Shown here piece by piece: positions 10,723 to 23,396 of a stretch of DNA of 54,486 nucleotides. The notes under the pieces are model-generated. The model saw only the letters and a program-made list of their open reading frames with translations, did no database searches and had not been told where the DNA came from. Location of the stretch: the NCBI GenBank assembly GCA_021030915.1, contig JAGEMR010000173.1, positions 1 through 54,486 on the forward strand. Reading direction: 5' to 3'. The first letter of the stretch is position 1, and each line of letters begins with the position of its first letter. Made by a program: the position numbers and the translations under genes. Source of the DNA: Astrothelium macrocarpum. Taxonomy: Eukaryota; Ascomycota; Dothideomycetes; Trypetheliales; Trypetheliaceae.

Positions 10723-11698
10723 TCAAGGCTGTTCCTCCATGATCTGTTTCCCCGTACGACAATCCACCAACCCAATCTTCTTGCCACCAATCTTCACCTC
10801 AACGGTGTCTACCCTTCCCACCAGGCTCTTCATCCAGGATTCACCATAAGTAGAGGAAGGTGCGGTCATGTGGCCAAACACCGTTCTCGCAAACTTTATG
10901 ATTTCCCCGACAACGCATAATTCCAGCTCCCGTTTGGACAATTCTGGTCCATCGCCTCCTTTGCCATATCCTCGCACTAAGATCATCCACCAAGTCTCGG
11001 CAAGGCGAAAATCGTTGCATATCAAGGGACAGATCCAGGGAGCCCAGAACCCAAATTGTAACGTATTTGGAAGGATCCTCTATATCGAGGATCAACGTAC
11101 CAATGCTACGAGGTCGATGGGGCGCATACTTGCGAACGTTGAAGTGATCACTGCTGTTGGCGAAGAAGGCGTGGAGAACGTAGATGAGGCAGATGACGAG
11201 ATGAGGCCGTTGCCGATTCGCAATCATGGACTTGAGTCTTTCGAAAGAGGGCGTGAATCCGGATGTTGAGTAAAAGGTGTTGAACAGGCGAAAGTTGACT
11301 TCGACAGTGTCGATGTACTCCAAGGGATAGGGGAAATAAAGCCAGGTGGGGTAGATGCAGGCCTGATCAATCATGATATCGAGCTTGTAAGGTGGCGTTT
11401 TGGATTTGGAGCCAGACTGTCCATTACCGACGCGAAAATGCTTTATGCAGTCATTGAACTCATGATTTACTTGCTTATTGACGAGCGTGAGTTCAGTCCA
11501 CATGCCAATGATGATGGTCTTTGAGATGGGAATCATAATGGACACTCCGCTCCACGTGCTATCATACAAAGCATTTTGTCGTACATCTCTACGGCCGTCC
11601 ACGATCGAAGGGCTGGAAGGAGATTCACAATGAGCTTCTGCAAGGTAGCGATATATCATTTTGCGAAGCTCGAGGGGAAGGGACAGCAAGCTGAGCAT
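10723..11698 (-). pseudogene. F-box-like protein, frameshifted copy
   Basis: Starts at 11698 with MLSLLSLPLELRKMIYRYLA, the F-box-like LPxELRxxIYxxxL motif of a large fungal family. The first frame runs to about 11050 (SIGTLILDIEDPSKYVT); the homologous C-terminal part then continues in another frame (FGFWAPWICP, then GYGKGGDGPELSKRELELC) and stops at 10723. A TGA in the second frame near 11080 limits the shift to roughly 11045-11075, and no plausible intron fits there. It pairs with the intact homologue at 30511-31386, sharing the N-terminal motif, a YPTW block and FRxF. Either a true pseudogene or a one-base sequencing error. Confidence 0.7.
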
Positions 11699-12604
11699 CT
11701 TGGAAGTGCTGACTGTTTTGATGCAGTTGGATCTGGCATAGGCGAACACTACGCTGAGAGCTGGATAAGTTTAGCTGATGCGTGACAATCGAAAATGTAG
11801 ATGTTCTACTCCTCCACGAAGGAACATAGCGATGTATATATGAGAAGAAGAAAGACCAAAGGAATAAAGAATCCGAGATCCATGACTAACTTCAGGTTCG
11901 AGCGCAGTCACCAGACAGAAGAATTATTGATGCTCTTAAAGACCTCGACATTCTCAGAGCTGCTGCAGAAACATCACAGGAGATTCATTGAGAAATATGG
12001 ATGTGATTCGCCAACGAAAACGCGCAAGGGTCGACGCGTTTTCTTATCATGATCCATTTCATACTCCCTTTGGGCAATTCGAAATGGCTCGAATTGCTCT
12101 ATTTCAAGGCCTAGCTTGACTCGAGTCTATAGCACTCTTAGCTCAGTATTGGCAACTTACTCGACTTTGAAGATATTGATAGAGCATGTAACGCTTGGGC
12201 GTTGTAAGAATGTAAGGTCTCTATGAGTTTAGTGGGAGGTAAATAGTTACTCGGATTAGTGTTTTTCCGAGACCGTGGGTCCAAATTCCTTAGGTGCCCA
12301 AGTGTCTGTTGATTGAGACGAACTCCAAGTCATGATACCGCTGATCTACGGGTGTTTCGCCTCCATCGACAATCTGGACCAAGAACGCAGCGATAATGGA
12401 AAGTCCCGATCTAAAGTTCCAATCATGTGGTATGCTTACGCTACGGGTAATTGGCATAATGGATCGAAACGCTGTCCTCTCCTCTGAGGGGTATTTCTCG
12501 GCGTCCCCGGAGTGAGACCGGTGCCTGTGCCTGACTTTGTTTGATTCCCCGGCTCCCTTCTTATTGTCCAAGGTGAATTGAAACATGAAATAGCCGACGA
12601 TTCA
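11699..12604. other. intergenic, nothing supported
   Basis: Short ORFs at 11801-12052 (plus) and 12290-12586 (minus) have no recognisable motif or splice partners. The right part leads into the alpha/beta-hydrolase relic and might include its lost promoter. Confidence 0.35.
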
Positions 12605-13395
12605 AAACGAAAAGCGGTTCTACTGGCCCACGGATTGCACCTCCCTGAGCATTACACTACTTTCACGATACCCCAGACTATGCCGTTTTCCTGATATTCG
12701 CACCTCGTCTGCCAACCTGCAATGGCGATGATCCGCCTGCCAAAAGCCTTCCCGACGACATAGCCATCGTTAGACACGAGGTCACGAGGCTGATAAGTTC
12801 AGCTCGCCAATTACTCGTGGTTTTCAGTCTTAAGGTGGCATGGTCACGATCAACGCTCCAATTCTCTTAACTCTGCTAATGCTCCAAGAAGAAAATTGAC
12901 TGGTTAGGTTGTGGTTTTCACCTTGTCTATATGTGTGCCGTTTCTACCACAAATCGACGACCTCCTGTTCGGCTCCGCATCTAGCTAGACTTAGTTCTGG
13001 ACTTTAAGGTTGATGGCAATGGAAACGCATTTTCCAAGAATTCGATCGAAAGATTTTACAAAGATATGAATCCTAAAATAGTGGAGGCATGTGTAGAAAA
13101 GCTTGTTGCCCACCCGGGTGCGGCTTAACAGTCAAGACGACCGGATACTGTATGGAAGCACATTCCCACGACTTATCTTTTCTGTGAGAATGGTGCGACG
13201 ATGACACCCATGCTGCAATACAACATGATAGATGAAGATATCAAGGGAGGTGCTTTGAGCGCGCGAATAGAGAATTTCAAGGCTGGACATTGTCCATTTC
13301 TAACTATGCCTGTTGAGATAGTCTCGACTGTGAAGGGTAAGGTACTTGGGAAACTTTCAGTTATTCACACGAGAAGTCTTATGCTGAATTTCTAA
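12605..13395 (+). pseudogene. alpha/beta-hydrolase relic
   Basis: A degraded hydrolase gene readable across all three forward frames. In order: KAVLLAHGLHLPEHYTTF (12611), PRLPTCNGDDPPAKSLPDD then IAIVRHEVTRLI (about 12705-12795), the nucleophile elbow (12825-12842), HLVYMCA (about 12920), SIERFYKDMNPKIVEACVE (about 13042-13100), DTVWKHIPTTYLFCENGA (about 13145-13198) and IENFKAGHCPFLTMPVEI (13267-13320), which contains the catalytic-His region. At the elbow the frame reads Q-S-stop-G-G-M-V where the family has HSYGGMV, so the Ser codon (12828-12830) survives and the next codon is TAA. Several frame changes and stops make it non-functional. The block order matches small fungal alpha/beta hydrolases of the Abhydrolase_6 type. 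Confidence 0.8.
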
Positions 13396-13812
13396 CGCAA
13401 ATTATGATGCCGTTGAAGGATATGTGCAGCTTGAAATTCTTATCTAGAGTTAGGATTAGGTACTTCGCCAGGCAAGATTTGGGTCTGCAACTGATACGTG
13501 AGGCCTTTCAATTTCTGATGCTCCTATGAAATATACACAATTCTCTTGGTTTGTACAAGGTCAACGAATGAACAGTCCCTTCAAAGCAGAACGTTCTGGC
13601 CTCTTTACCTTTCATATCTACAAAATACACTCTTATTCAACATTCAAGCTAATACCAAGCACTGTGCCTCTTTGGTAGAAGAATCATATATCCCACGAAA
13701 CACGTTGACCGAGCGCGAATGAGTTGAAGAACACATCGAAAAGGCATCGAAGATCATCAAAAGTGCTTTAGGCAATCGACGTCATAGACGAGAATATCTC
13801 CACTTGCTTTCA
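13396..13812. other. intergenic
   Basis: Holds the 3' flank of TEL1 and the end of the hydrolase relic. No supported gene, RNA or repeat. Confidence 0.35.
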
Positions 13813-16800
13813 TCAGACCCAAGCAGACCAGCCTGTGGCAACATTAGCAAAATGAGATAGACAAGATTGAATGTTATGTTTTACCTTGAAACAACATCGC
13901 AAGATTCCGATCATCCGTAGCTTGTTGAATCAGCTCGTTAACCGTCGCCGTCGTACTCAACGTCTTGTTCAGCTTCCTCTGCACCACACTCAACGCGCGA
14001 TCCGCCTCTCCTGCATCATTCCTGCGACTTTCCTGTTTGCCTCCGACAACTCCATCTCCATTGCCACCCTCCGCCCCAGCCACCCCGGCTCCGCCACCCT
14101 GCGCAGCCTGCATCTGCTGCGCCTTGAGCGGCGACACCGACCAGCTGTACAGCGGATCATAGCGCAAGACGTTCAAAATAGTCATGATGCTGCTCTGCTC
14201 GCGGCGCAGCGCATCCAGCAAGAACTCGCAGCAGCGGCGAAACACGCCCTCGACGCCCGTGACGCCCATGCCGTCGACGACGTCGCGCGTCAGCCGGAAC
14301 GGCACCACCTCGGGGACCGGCAGCACGCGGCCCGTCTCGAAGGCGACGCCGAGGTCGATGTGCACCACCTCGCCGCTGTGCTCGTCGAGCAGGATGTTGT
14401 GCAGGTGGCGGTCGCCGAGGCCGAGCACGTGCCCGAGGATGGAGATGGCGGCCGTGCTGCGCGTGTACGCGAGCCGCCGCTCGAACCATTCGTCGGGGTC
14501 TTTGAAGTGCTCGAGGAAGAAGAAGCGCATGACGGGGTTGAATCGCTGGGCGACGTTGCGGTAGACTTGGGTGCGCTGCTCGGCGGACTGGCCACCAGCT
14601 TCGCCGATCTTCTTGCGTGCGAAGTCGTTGCGGATGTCTTCGGGGTGATATTTCTCGTGCGCCGGGATGAGAAAGTCATGGAGGGCGATGGAGTTTTGGA
14701 CAAATTCGATAATGCCAGCATGTCCGCCGTCGCGAGTGCCAAGCGGTATCACTTTGTATGTGCGGATACGGAGGTTGCGACGACGGGTTTCGCGGTGGTT
14801 GCGCATGAGACTGCTGACTTCCTCAAAAACTTGCTCCATAATGGCGTCTTGGCGTAGCTCATCGTTTCCACCTTTGTACTATCATTGATATTAGAGATTG
14901 ACATACTTTTTATAAACGAGTAATCTTACCAACTGCTTATACGTTTTCCCATCTGTCCCAATGGCAATCAAGATCTTGGGCGCACTGAGTCCGCTAGCTA
15001 TCTGTATTTGCGAATCAAATTTGGCAACCTTTGGAAGATCCCTGTAATCGCCGTTCGGTCGTATATCGATGGACATTGTGGCCGGCGGTATCTCAGCTTT
15101 GGACGCTATCTCTCCAGCTTTGCGAGCTTCAGGCATTTGGCGCAATGACACCTTTTTACCAAATTTCTTCATGAGTTCTTTGACGTCGGAACATGCCAAT
15201 TCCCGAAAGCCATCATTGGCTTGGTATATCCTTTTCCATATGTCCCTCGCTAATGACTTGTCAAACATCCGTGCAAGCTTCTTTGCTGCAGCGTTTCGTG
15301 AAATTGCACTCTCATCTTGACCACCAGGAGTTTTCATGCCAGCGTAGATATGGTACATGCCATGATAAGGGTGCTCGGTACAAATTCGCAGGACCAGAGT
15401 TCGTAGGAGATTGTGGAACTTGCTGTCCTCGTTCTGAATCCGTGAAGACAGTTGGTTCATGAGCACAGCGAACTTCCATGAAGGGACGTCTGCAAGAAAA
15501 CGGTCAACAGCGTCGTTGCAGATAGCCGCATCGGCATTTTCGAGCCATAAAGCGAAGAAGGGTAGTACATCAGTGTCGTAATTATCGCTTTGAGAAAGGG
15601 CCTGCAAATAGTTCTCAAGACTGTTGCCTAATAGCATATTACGAATACTACTCAAGCGCTTATACTCAAGGTTATCGATGTTATACCATTGCCGCGCTTT
15701 TTCAAAAGCACGCTTGAGCTCGCGTCGGTCCGGACCAGTGCGCTGCGGAAGGAGTTCGGAAAGTTGTGCGACTTCATTTTGCTTTTGCTCACGAAGACTC
15801 TTGACACGTTCGAAATCTTCTCGGCCGTCCGAGTTCTGCAATTGCCGGTCGCAGAATATTGCAAAGGTGTGGAAGACTTGGCCTGCAATTTTTCTATCCA
15901 CTTGGTCCTTCAAAGCATCCACTGCAGGGTTCAGATAGGACTTGATGACTTCTTCTGGTTGTTCAAGGCGTGCTTCAGCAACACGTTGACCCTTGTTATG
16001 TTAGTGCATTGTACTCAATTAGAAAAATGTACACTCACAAGCTCAGCAAGTAATGAAGCTTTGGATACTGATATGTCTTGATGTTCGAGATGCAATTCCC
16101 CTTGCAATCCCTTCAGCAATTTTATTGAAGACGTCATTTCTCCTTGATCCCACAAAACATTGGCCAATTCCATGTTTGCAGCGGCTCCGACCTCAACTCC
16201 GCATTTTCGACATTCGTCCATCAAACTAAGCATGTGTGTTGTCGTAGACAAAGAGTCCTGCAGAGCGCCATGCGCTCGGGAAATTGAGGAAAATGCCAAC
16301 AGCGCTTCAATCTCGATAGTACGGCTATCGCGAAGATTTACCGACATAATATTTTGCAAATGGTTGGCCTTGCTAATAGAGCTAAATGTAGTATTCCTAC
16401 ACGATAAGAGATGGCGGACGTCTTCGTATCTATGACATGATTAGCAAGAGACTGGAAGCAACTTTGGAAAGCACTCACTGCCCCAAGATCATCCACTGCC
16501 GACGTGATTGCATTAATGACCAGACCTGTTGTAAATTTCTGGATCTCAGCACATCGTTGACCTCCGTGAGCGTGGCCATTGATCGTAAGGCACTTTGAAC
16601 ACCCAGGTCCGAGGGAGCTTCAGTAACGATACAATGCATGCATTTGACCAGGCTGGCATCGAGGCCGTTCAACAAGAGAGCTTGATCACTAGTCGTATTC
16701 AGCATCTGGAATGCTGTAAAAAGCGCTCCAGAAGGAGACTCTATGTCATCAGGTGGTCGAATGTCCCACTGCTCTAATTTTCGGGCTGTCTCGAGCAATG

Positions 16801-19800
16801 ATTCAGTGGTGGATTCGTCCGTGCCTCGCCCCTGTTGATTTGCAACGAGAGACTGGTTAATACTGTTGACATTGAGTCGATTAAGGGCGCGCATAACGCC
16901 TTCCTGATCCAATCGATCGATTCCCGTAGCGCACCGAAGTTGACTATCCAGTCTCGCTCCACGATAAAGCAGGCTCCTGAAGCCGTCTGCTTCATGTTCG
17001 GCTCTCATCATGACGCTCTCGAGCGAAGGTTGTTGCTCTACCCCGTAGAGTGCGTCAGGATCGTTGATATTTGTATAAATTCTGAGCAAGAGATCATTTG
17101 GCACTGATGTTCTATTTGTTGAGGAGCGCCGCGACTTTCCAGTTTCGCGAGGGGTTGCTATTTCTGCAAAGAACAAGGCTGTCTGATACATTCCACATTC
17201 AGAAGCAGCTTTGGAAGCTGTAAGATAGTCAATGTCTATCCATTGATCTCGCGCCAAGGGAGTTTTCTCCGCGGGAACAGGTTGAGTCCGTAAATACAAG
17301 AGACCCTGGATAAGAACTCGAATACTGGCGGTCACATCTTTTGAGGCCCGCTTGAACCAGCTCTCGTATAATGCTGACATCTCATGACGAATTCTCTCGC
17401 TCTTCCCCTTTTCCAAAAGCAATACTTCGTGGAGAACATATGGAAAAATACGCTCGGCAAGATCTTCCACATGTGTGAGGATCAACGGCAAAGCACCAAG
17501 TATCGCATCAGTGACAGCAGCACGGATCAGAGCAATCACCACCTCTTTAGTCCATGCGTGCGTAGACACCTCTGGGGGTTTTCGAGAGATTTCTTGAAGA
17601 GAGTTTTTGATTTGTGACCAATTCGGAGTATTTTGAAGGGAACTTGAATTATCTCGAATAGAGTGATTGAGCGTCTCATATATATGGGTTGGAAGTAGCT
17701 GTTCAAAAGGTACTGCTTCAGAAGGATTCCTCAATTGCTGGAAGCGCATTTGTATAGATCGCACAGTTTTTTCCGCATAGCTGACGTGAGGTCTCCGATC
17801 ACTTTGGAGAAGATTAATAATTATCTGCACCATAGCGGTTTTGGACATCGAAAGAGAATTGTCCCGCGTTCCTGTATGAGAAGAAAGATGCCGATGGTTA
17901 TGTCTGCTACTCTGAACCTGGCCTTGTGATGCAAATGCACGTCCTAGAAGTCTTGCAGACCATAGCAAAAACCCGTGGTTGACCTCAAGCCTCTGACATA
18001 ATTGGAGGATAGAACCAGCGTAGGCCACTGCGTCTTCATCTACAGCGAAAAGCTCCTGATCGGAGCTGCCTGGCAATTCAAAGTCCTTGCATAGCATTTG
18101 TAATGAAACGTCTCGGGAGGGTTTATCTATAAGGCTTGTTGATCTGATTTCATCATCGAGTAGTTGGCGGAGGAGATCGCTTTCAGCTGTATCTTTGATT
18201 GCGTTCCCTGCTTGCTTGATCCGACAAGCACAGTGCAGCATCGCTTGAAAAGAACCTCGTAAACCATCGCTGAGACTGTCAATAGGAAAGTTGTCTAGGT
18301 ACGAGCAGACCCATTTATGAAAACTCTGAGCTTTGCTCATGGTGGCCATGTGCTGGCTTTCCTGTGTGGTGCTTTCCTGTGGAGAGTGAAGAAAAGACCG
18401 AAGCGATATCATAATGAGCAACGTAGTGCTCGCGAGGAAATGAGGACGTTTGGTTAGGTCGGGTTTACCGTTTGCTAAGAGATACTGCATAATCCCCAGA
18501 GTATCATCTGCACAATGGTAGTCTGTGAGGAAAGGCCGTAAAGTTCGAAGTAACATTTCGAGAGGGTATCCTTGTAGAGCAACGTCTCCAGCCAAGCAAA
18601 GTATAACTCTTATCTTTCGGATGATGGCACAGGCATGAAGGGATCCTAGCGCGGGAGTGATGACGTCGAAAAGATACCGCAGGACGTAGACCAGAATATG
18701 TGGCTTCCACAAAGTCGATAGCTCCATACTCGTATGCTGGCATAGACGCTCGACCGCTCCTAGCACGACACGGCCTTTGAAACAGGGTTGCTGATTTGAA
18801 GACAGAGTAGCGTCGGAGAAGCTTATTTCTCGAATACTGTGCCAGCTCTTTAAGCATTCCTTGAGGTCCGCACGGTTGTTGAAAAACTTGCCAATCTCGG
18901 ATTCCTGGTGCATGGAAAGGAACATTTCGCTTATGATTTTGGGCAGACATTCATTAATAGATCTCAGAAGCGCCTCTCTACCTCCGACAATATTCTTGAT
19001 ATTATTTTCTCCCATACTATTCCTTTCCGTGACATCAGATGCTAGACAGTAAGCAAAACTCTTGCCCATGCTATTCAAGACCAATTCATTTGGCGTCACT
19101 TTAAGCAGTGTAGCCAGTGCACTGAGGTCTTCTCCTTTATGACGCATAAGCAGCTGCGACGTTAATTCTTCTTGATTGTCTTCCACTAGCTCTTCTAGTG
19201 TAGAGTAGTCGAAGATATTAAATGGAATAGTATTAACAGCGTTTTCGGTCAACCAAGTAAAGGCAAGCTGAGCCGAAAAGAGCCTGAAAAGATCCCGAGC
19301 GTCCTTAACTGATAGAGCTTGGGTTATTCTCCCGATACATGCCTTCGCATGATCTGAGTATTGTGGTAATAATCCTGCAACCTCGAAAATGTGATAGACA
19401 CAACGTCGTCGAAGAGTGTACCATCTGGCCGCTAGGAGAGCGTAGGCAAGGAGTCGTATTGCCATGCCTTCTCGCCACGATTGATCGTCTGTGAGATTTG
19501 AGTGAAAGTCTGCAAAAATTCCTTCATGGGTGCTTAGTACAAAATGATTGAATATGTCCGGGATTGCCGCGACTATGTGACCTTTGACAGGTATTTCGCC
19601 TGAATGTAATACCAAAAACAGGTTGGTTCGAACCGAAGGTGTCTCTGGCTCCTCACTCATAGCGTCGTTCCCGGAAATACCGTAGTCAGCTTTCATCCCG
19701 AGCAGCTTGACTAGAAGGTCCGCAAGCCTGATCTGACAATTTGGTGAAAGCAGCCCCCCTGGCAAAGCCGTTTTAACGAACCATTCGTAGACGTCAAAGA

Positions 19801-22800
19801 CTAAATCGCACAAGTCTTTGTTTGAGGAATCTATCCAGGTCATCATCAGACTGGTCATTACTTCGAGGCAGAAACCCAGCGCCACCTCGCAGCGCTCATA
19901 TTCGTAAGACTCCAAGTACATTTTCGCAAAATGTTCGATTAGTATATCAGCATCCTTTCCGTCTATTGAAGCGCCGGATTGTAGAATCGGCACAAGCATG
20001 CGCTTACAAGCCAAAAAATCCGGAAGGGGCACGGAAACCATGTACTCGACGAAGCTTGAGGAAAGGTGATAGTCCTTGCTTAGCTCAACATCTTCTAAAA
20101 AAGCGAAAGCGTGAATGGACATCTCAGTGGAATATAGCATCGAACGTGAATTGTTCTCAATTGCAATAATGCTCCTTACCACGCTCAGTTGTTCCGGTAT
20201 TACACTCAGGTGACTTGCTTGGGACTCCATTCCTGAGTCAATTTCCATGATGTCGAGATCGTCGTCAAGTCCATTCCCCTTACCGGATTGACGCCTGTCT
20301 TCTAGAGAAGATGAAAGCAGCTTTGCAAATTTGCAGACACTTCTTACCATCGTCCGTGGAACATTTGCCGAGAAGATCGACACAGCGGTTGGATTGTAGG
20401 CGGCAACAACCTCGATCATGGTCTCCATGTTTCTTTCATCAAAATTCGAATAAGTTAACAGTCCCGTGACTACACTTGAAAGTTTTTGAGCTTGTTGAAT
20501 GAGCATTTCTAATCGACGCTTGTCTTGAAAGTCGTCCACACATGACAAATCCGTTCCGACAAGGCAAAGATTTGTCAGAAGCCGTATCATGTCGGCGTTT
20601 ACATCCTGTGGCTTCACTGAATATGCTGCCATAGCATCGGTAGATTGTGCTAATTGCGAGATGTAGAAATCCAGGATAGCAACGTCTTTGCTTGTCGTCG
20701 ATACTCTTGTTCTTGCCTCGTGGCCATCACAATCATTACAATTAGGCGGCAAACTAGATGACAGTCTTTCGACGAAGCCATTCCTATCCAAATTAAGGAG
20801 ATAAGAAGTGAGTTCTTGCTGCGTTTGACAGTGTAACCACGCCTGACAAACGTGTCCAAGGACTCTATCATCTGTTGCTATATTTTCTTTCCAGGCCCTA
20901 TCGGTGCAAGCATACAGAATACGAAGCACATCTCGTGCGTTTGCGTTCTGAGCGGTATCAGAAGCATAAGCACGATTGACAAAACTACCTGAAAGCTTGT
21001 CAGCAAATATTCAATCTGATTGGGATGTAGAATTACATGGAGTCCATTTTCCTTGGAGCCATTGCAAAATTCGTTCAGTAGTAGCATTAAGCAAAGCCGA
21101 GCTTTCTGAGGAATGCACTCTGGTGACGTAGGCGAAGAACGTTGAAGCAGTATCAGTCAAAAGAGCAGGGCCATAAAGGTCTGCTCCCGAAACAATTGCC
21201 TCAAGGGATGCGGTGGTTATGCTACGGGAGACGAGTTTGAGCCTCAAGATGCATTCCGCAAGATAACAAGCAGCCCTGCACGTGGCAGTTGAAGTGATTT
21301 GTCGGGTCGCCAACTGCCAGGCTGTTTGCCACGCCATATTGAATTCTGATCTTGCTGCTGTTTCAAGCCAAGCACAACTAGTGATTACATCAGTGCATTT
21401 GATTTCCAAACGATTATACAGTTCGATGTCTGACCTTGCAAGTCCTATCAAAGCCCAACTAGAAATTTCACCGTCTTCGTCGGACGCCAGCGCGAGCAGC
21501 CCATCTGTAATGGTGTACAGCTCATTTTCGTTCACCGTTCCTTGAGAAACTCTAAATACTACCAGTTGAAGTGAAGCCAACCGTCGTTGCATACTCGGGG
21601 CAGCAGTCCGACGCAGGAAATCATGCAAGCTTTGAGACAGCGGTTGTCTCTTTGAAGAATGATCAAGCCCATTTTCGTTCATTCGCTTTGCTTGCTGCTG
21701 AAGTCGATAGTCTCGCCATGCAGACATATGCGTAATGATCTGTATCGTTGACCACTGCATTTCGGGACGAGTCGAGCCAGTCCGCAGGCTCAACGGTCCC
21801 ATCCTGCATATATCATTTCGCGCGGGCAGCTGGCGACAGAAAGCTATGTCGCTGCATTGTAATTGATTGAGAGAATCTCGTTCAGGACGACGAGCATACT
21901 CTTCGTATAAAATCTCGATTAGACCATCGACGTCGTCTTCAGAGAAGTCCTCCTCAGTATCGAGCAGTGGAATGTAATCTAGCGAGTAGATAAGACAGAT
22001 GAGAATTTCTTGGTTCAAGGCCGAGTCTTTAGATGTCCATGATTCCCTAATGAGAGGAATTATCTGTCCTAAGACGTTGAATATGACCTCGACTTTGTCA
22101 TTGCGAATATAACCAACGACCGAGTTGATCGTAGCAAAAGCATCATGGTGTGCGCCAGTAGATTTACTTGATGGTCCCTTTTCTCTGGTCAAGGATAGAA
22201 AATTAAGAATTCCGCTAAGTACTCTACCGCACAAATCTAAGATTGGTGCATTTGAGGCCAGGGTAAGATGCCGTAAGCTTGCCACGATCTCGCAGGCATC
22301 TCCAAGGGAGAGGAGAGATTTATCGATTGGACGAGACGAAAGCTTTCCGAGATTATTAGAAGATCTGTCGTTTCCTGAAGCGTTCCTGCTGTTGCTGGAG
22401 AAACTTATTTTCGTCCCACTGTCGGCTTCCGTGTTTTCCAGGCAAGTAACACAAAACTCGACAATCTTGTTCCACAGGGTCTTGGATAGGTGCTCAACAT
22501 GTGCTGGGCGTTCTAGAATCTTACGCAAACATTTGAGATAGCTCGAGACGAGTGGCTCACAAAACCCTTCTCCTGCTACTGGCAAAGTCTGCACAATATG
22601 GTCTAGCACAGCACTTACAGAATTATTTAGGATTCTTGTTACGCCTATCTCAACCGCAAGTCGAAGTGTACTAGCACATGTTTCCAGCCGCTTCCCAGAC
22701 TGTACTTTTACATTGGCTCGAGTTGATTCTAGATATGTCGCTCGATCAGTGGAACAGAACTGGAACAAAGCCTCAAAGATTCGATGGAGTCCCCGATCAG

Positions 22801-22987
22801 TCAGAATATCAAGCCTAGAGGTGTTGCGATTGTGATTGAGAATCTCTCGTAAGGAGTCAAGCCCTGCTGTTCGTTCCTTTATACCGGTGGATTTTATTCG
22901 ATCTACATGAAGGTGAGCATTCTCTTTGTGTTACAGTGACTCGTCTCATGACGTACCCAAGGCTACCGAAAGGTCAACCTCCCCCAT
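13813..22987 (-). CDS. TEL1: Tel1/ATM checkpoint protein kinase
   Basis: PI3K-related Ser/Thr kinase recruited by Mre11-Rad50-Xrs2 to DNA breaks and telomeres. Seven exons: complement(13813..13832, 13885..14878, 14930..15992, 16039..16429, 16480..20988, 21037..22902, 22957..22987), 2957 aa, the usual Tel1 size. The start at 22987 (MGEVDLSVALDRIKSTGIK) opens the N-terminal TAN region, followed by a long HEAT-repeat solenoid. The FAT region precedes the kinase domain, which shows KILIAIGTDGKTYKQL, then KGGNDELRQDAIMEQVF, the catalytic loop LGLGDRHLHNILLDE, HIDLGVAFE and EGVFRRCCEF. The FATC tail NLAMLFQGWSAWV is completed only by the 20-nt last exon. Divergent from NUP192, with an ACGCGT box about 155 bp upstream of the start. 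Confidence 0.96.
13960..14580. other. GC-rich island with a GC-skew inversion (TEL1 3' end)
   Basis: By hand count 13981-14100 has 60 C and 17 G. The lines 14401-14460 and 14521-14580 together have 29 C and 53 G. The switch is broad, near 14250-14350. The rest of the 8.9 kb coding sequence is close to ordinary A+T/G+C balance. Confidence 0.65.
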
Positions 22988-23396
22988 CTTCTATTACGCG
23001 CTTCAATAAGGTAAAATTGGTTTCTTCATGTGTAATGACAGTCATTGCGAAGGACGCGAAATTTATTTTCGAGTGCAAGGCTAGAACTGCATGTCAATGA
23101 AATTTCCCAATGACAATGCGTTGAGGTTATAGACATCACACGCGTATGAAACTTGGTCAGTGATGTTAATACATGTGACTCTGCCAGCACATTTACGAAG
23201 TGTGTTGTGGTGTGAAAAGTGGAGATGGCGAGTGCCCGTTTGTATTATGAAGCTTTTCGGCAAAACATCGGTCCAGAACGCGACGCGTCTTTTGCTTCTC
23301 ACATTAAAACCTCGTCATTACCTATCGTTGTCAAACAAATAAGTCTCCTTTTGGAGGCGAATATTCTCTTTCCACTTCTACTTGCACATTCTGAAA
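22988..23396. promoter_or_regulatory. shared TEL1/NUP192 promoter with two ACGCGT boxes
   Basis: The two genes diverge from this 409-bp region. ACGCGT occurs at 23140-23145 (about 155 bp from TEL1) and 23283-23288 (about 110 bp from NUP192). These match the MBF core, but two 6-mers in 400 bp are only suggestive. No gene lies in the gap. Confidence 0.45.

Noticed and set aside
11040..11080. A small intron to explain the frame change in the F-box-like copy
   Set aside because: The only GT...AG pair that would fit is about 22 bp long, too short for a spliceosomal intron.
13871..14857. Long plus-strand open frame (328 codons) opposite the TEL1 kinase domain
   Set aside because: It mirrors conserved TEL1 kinase and FATC codons, has no domain of its own, and arises from the GC-rich island.
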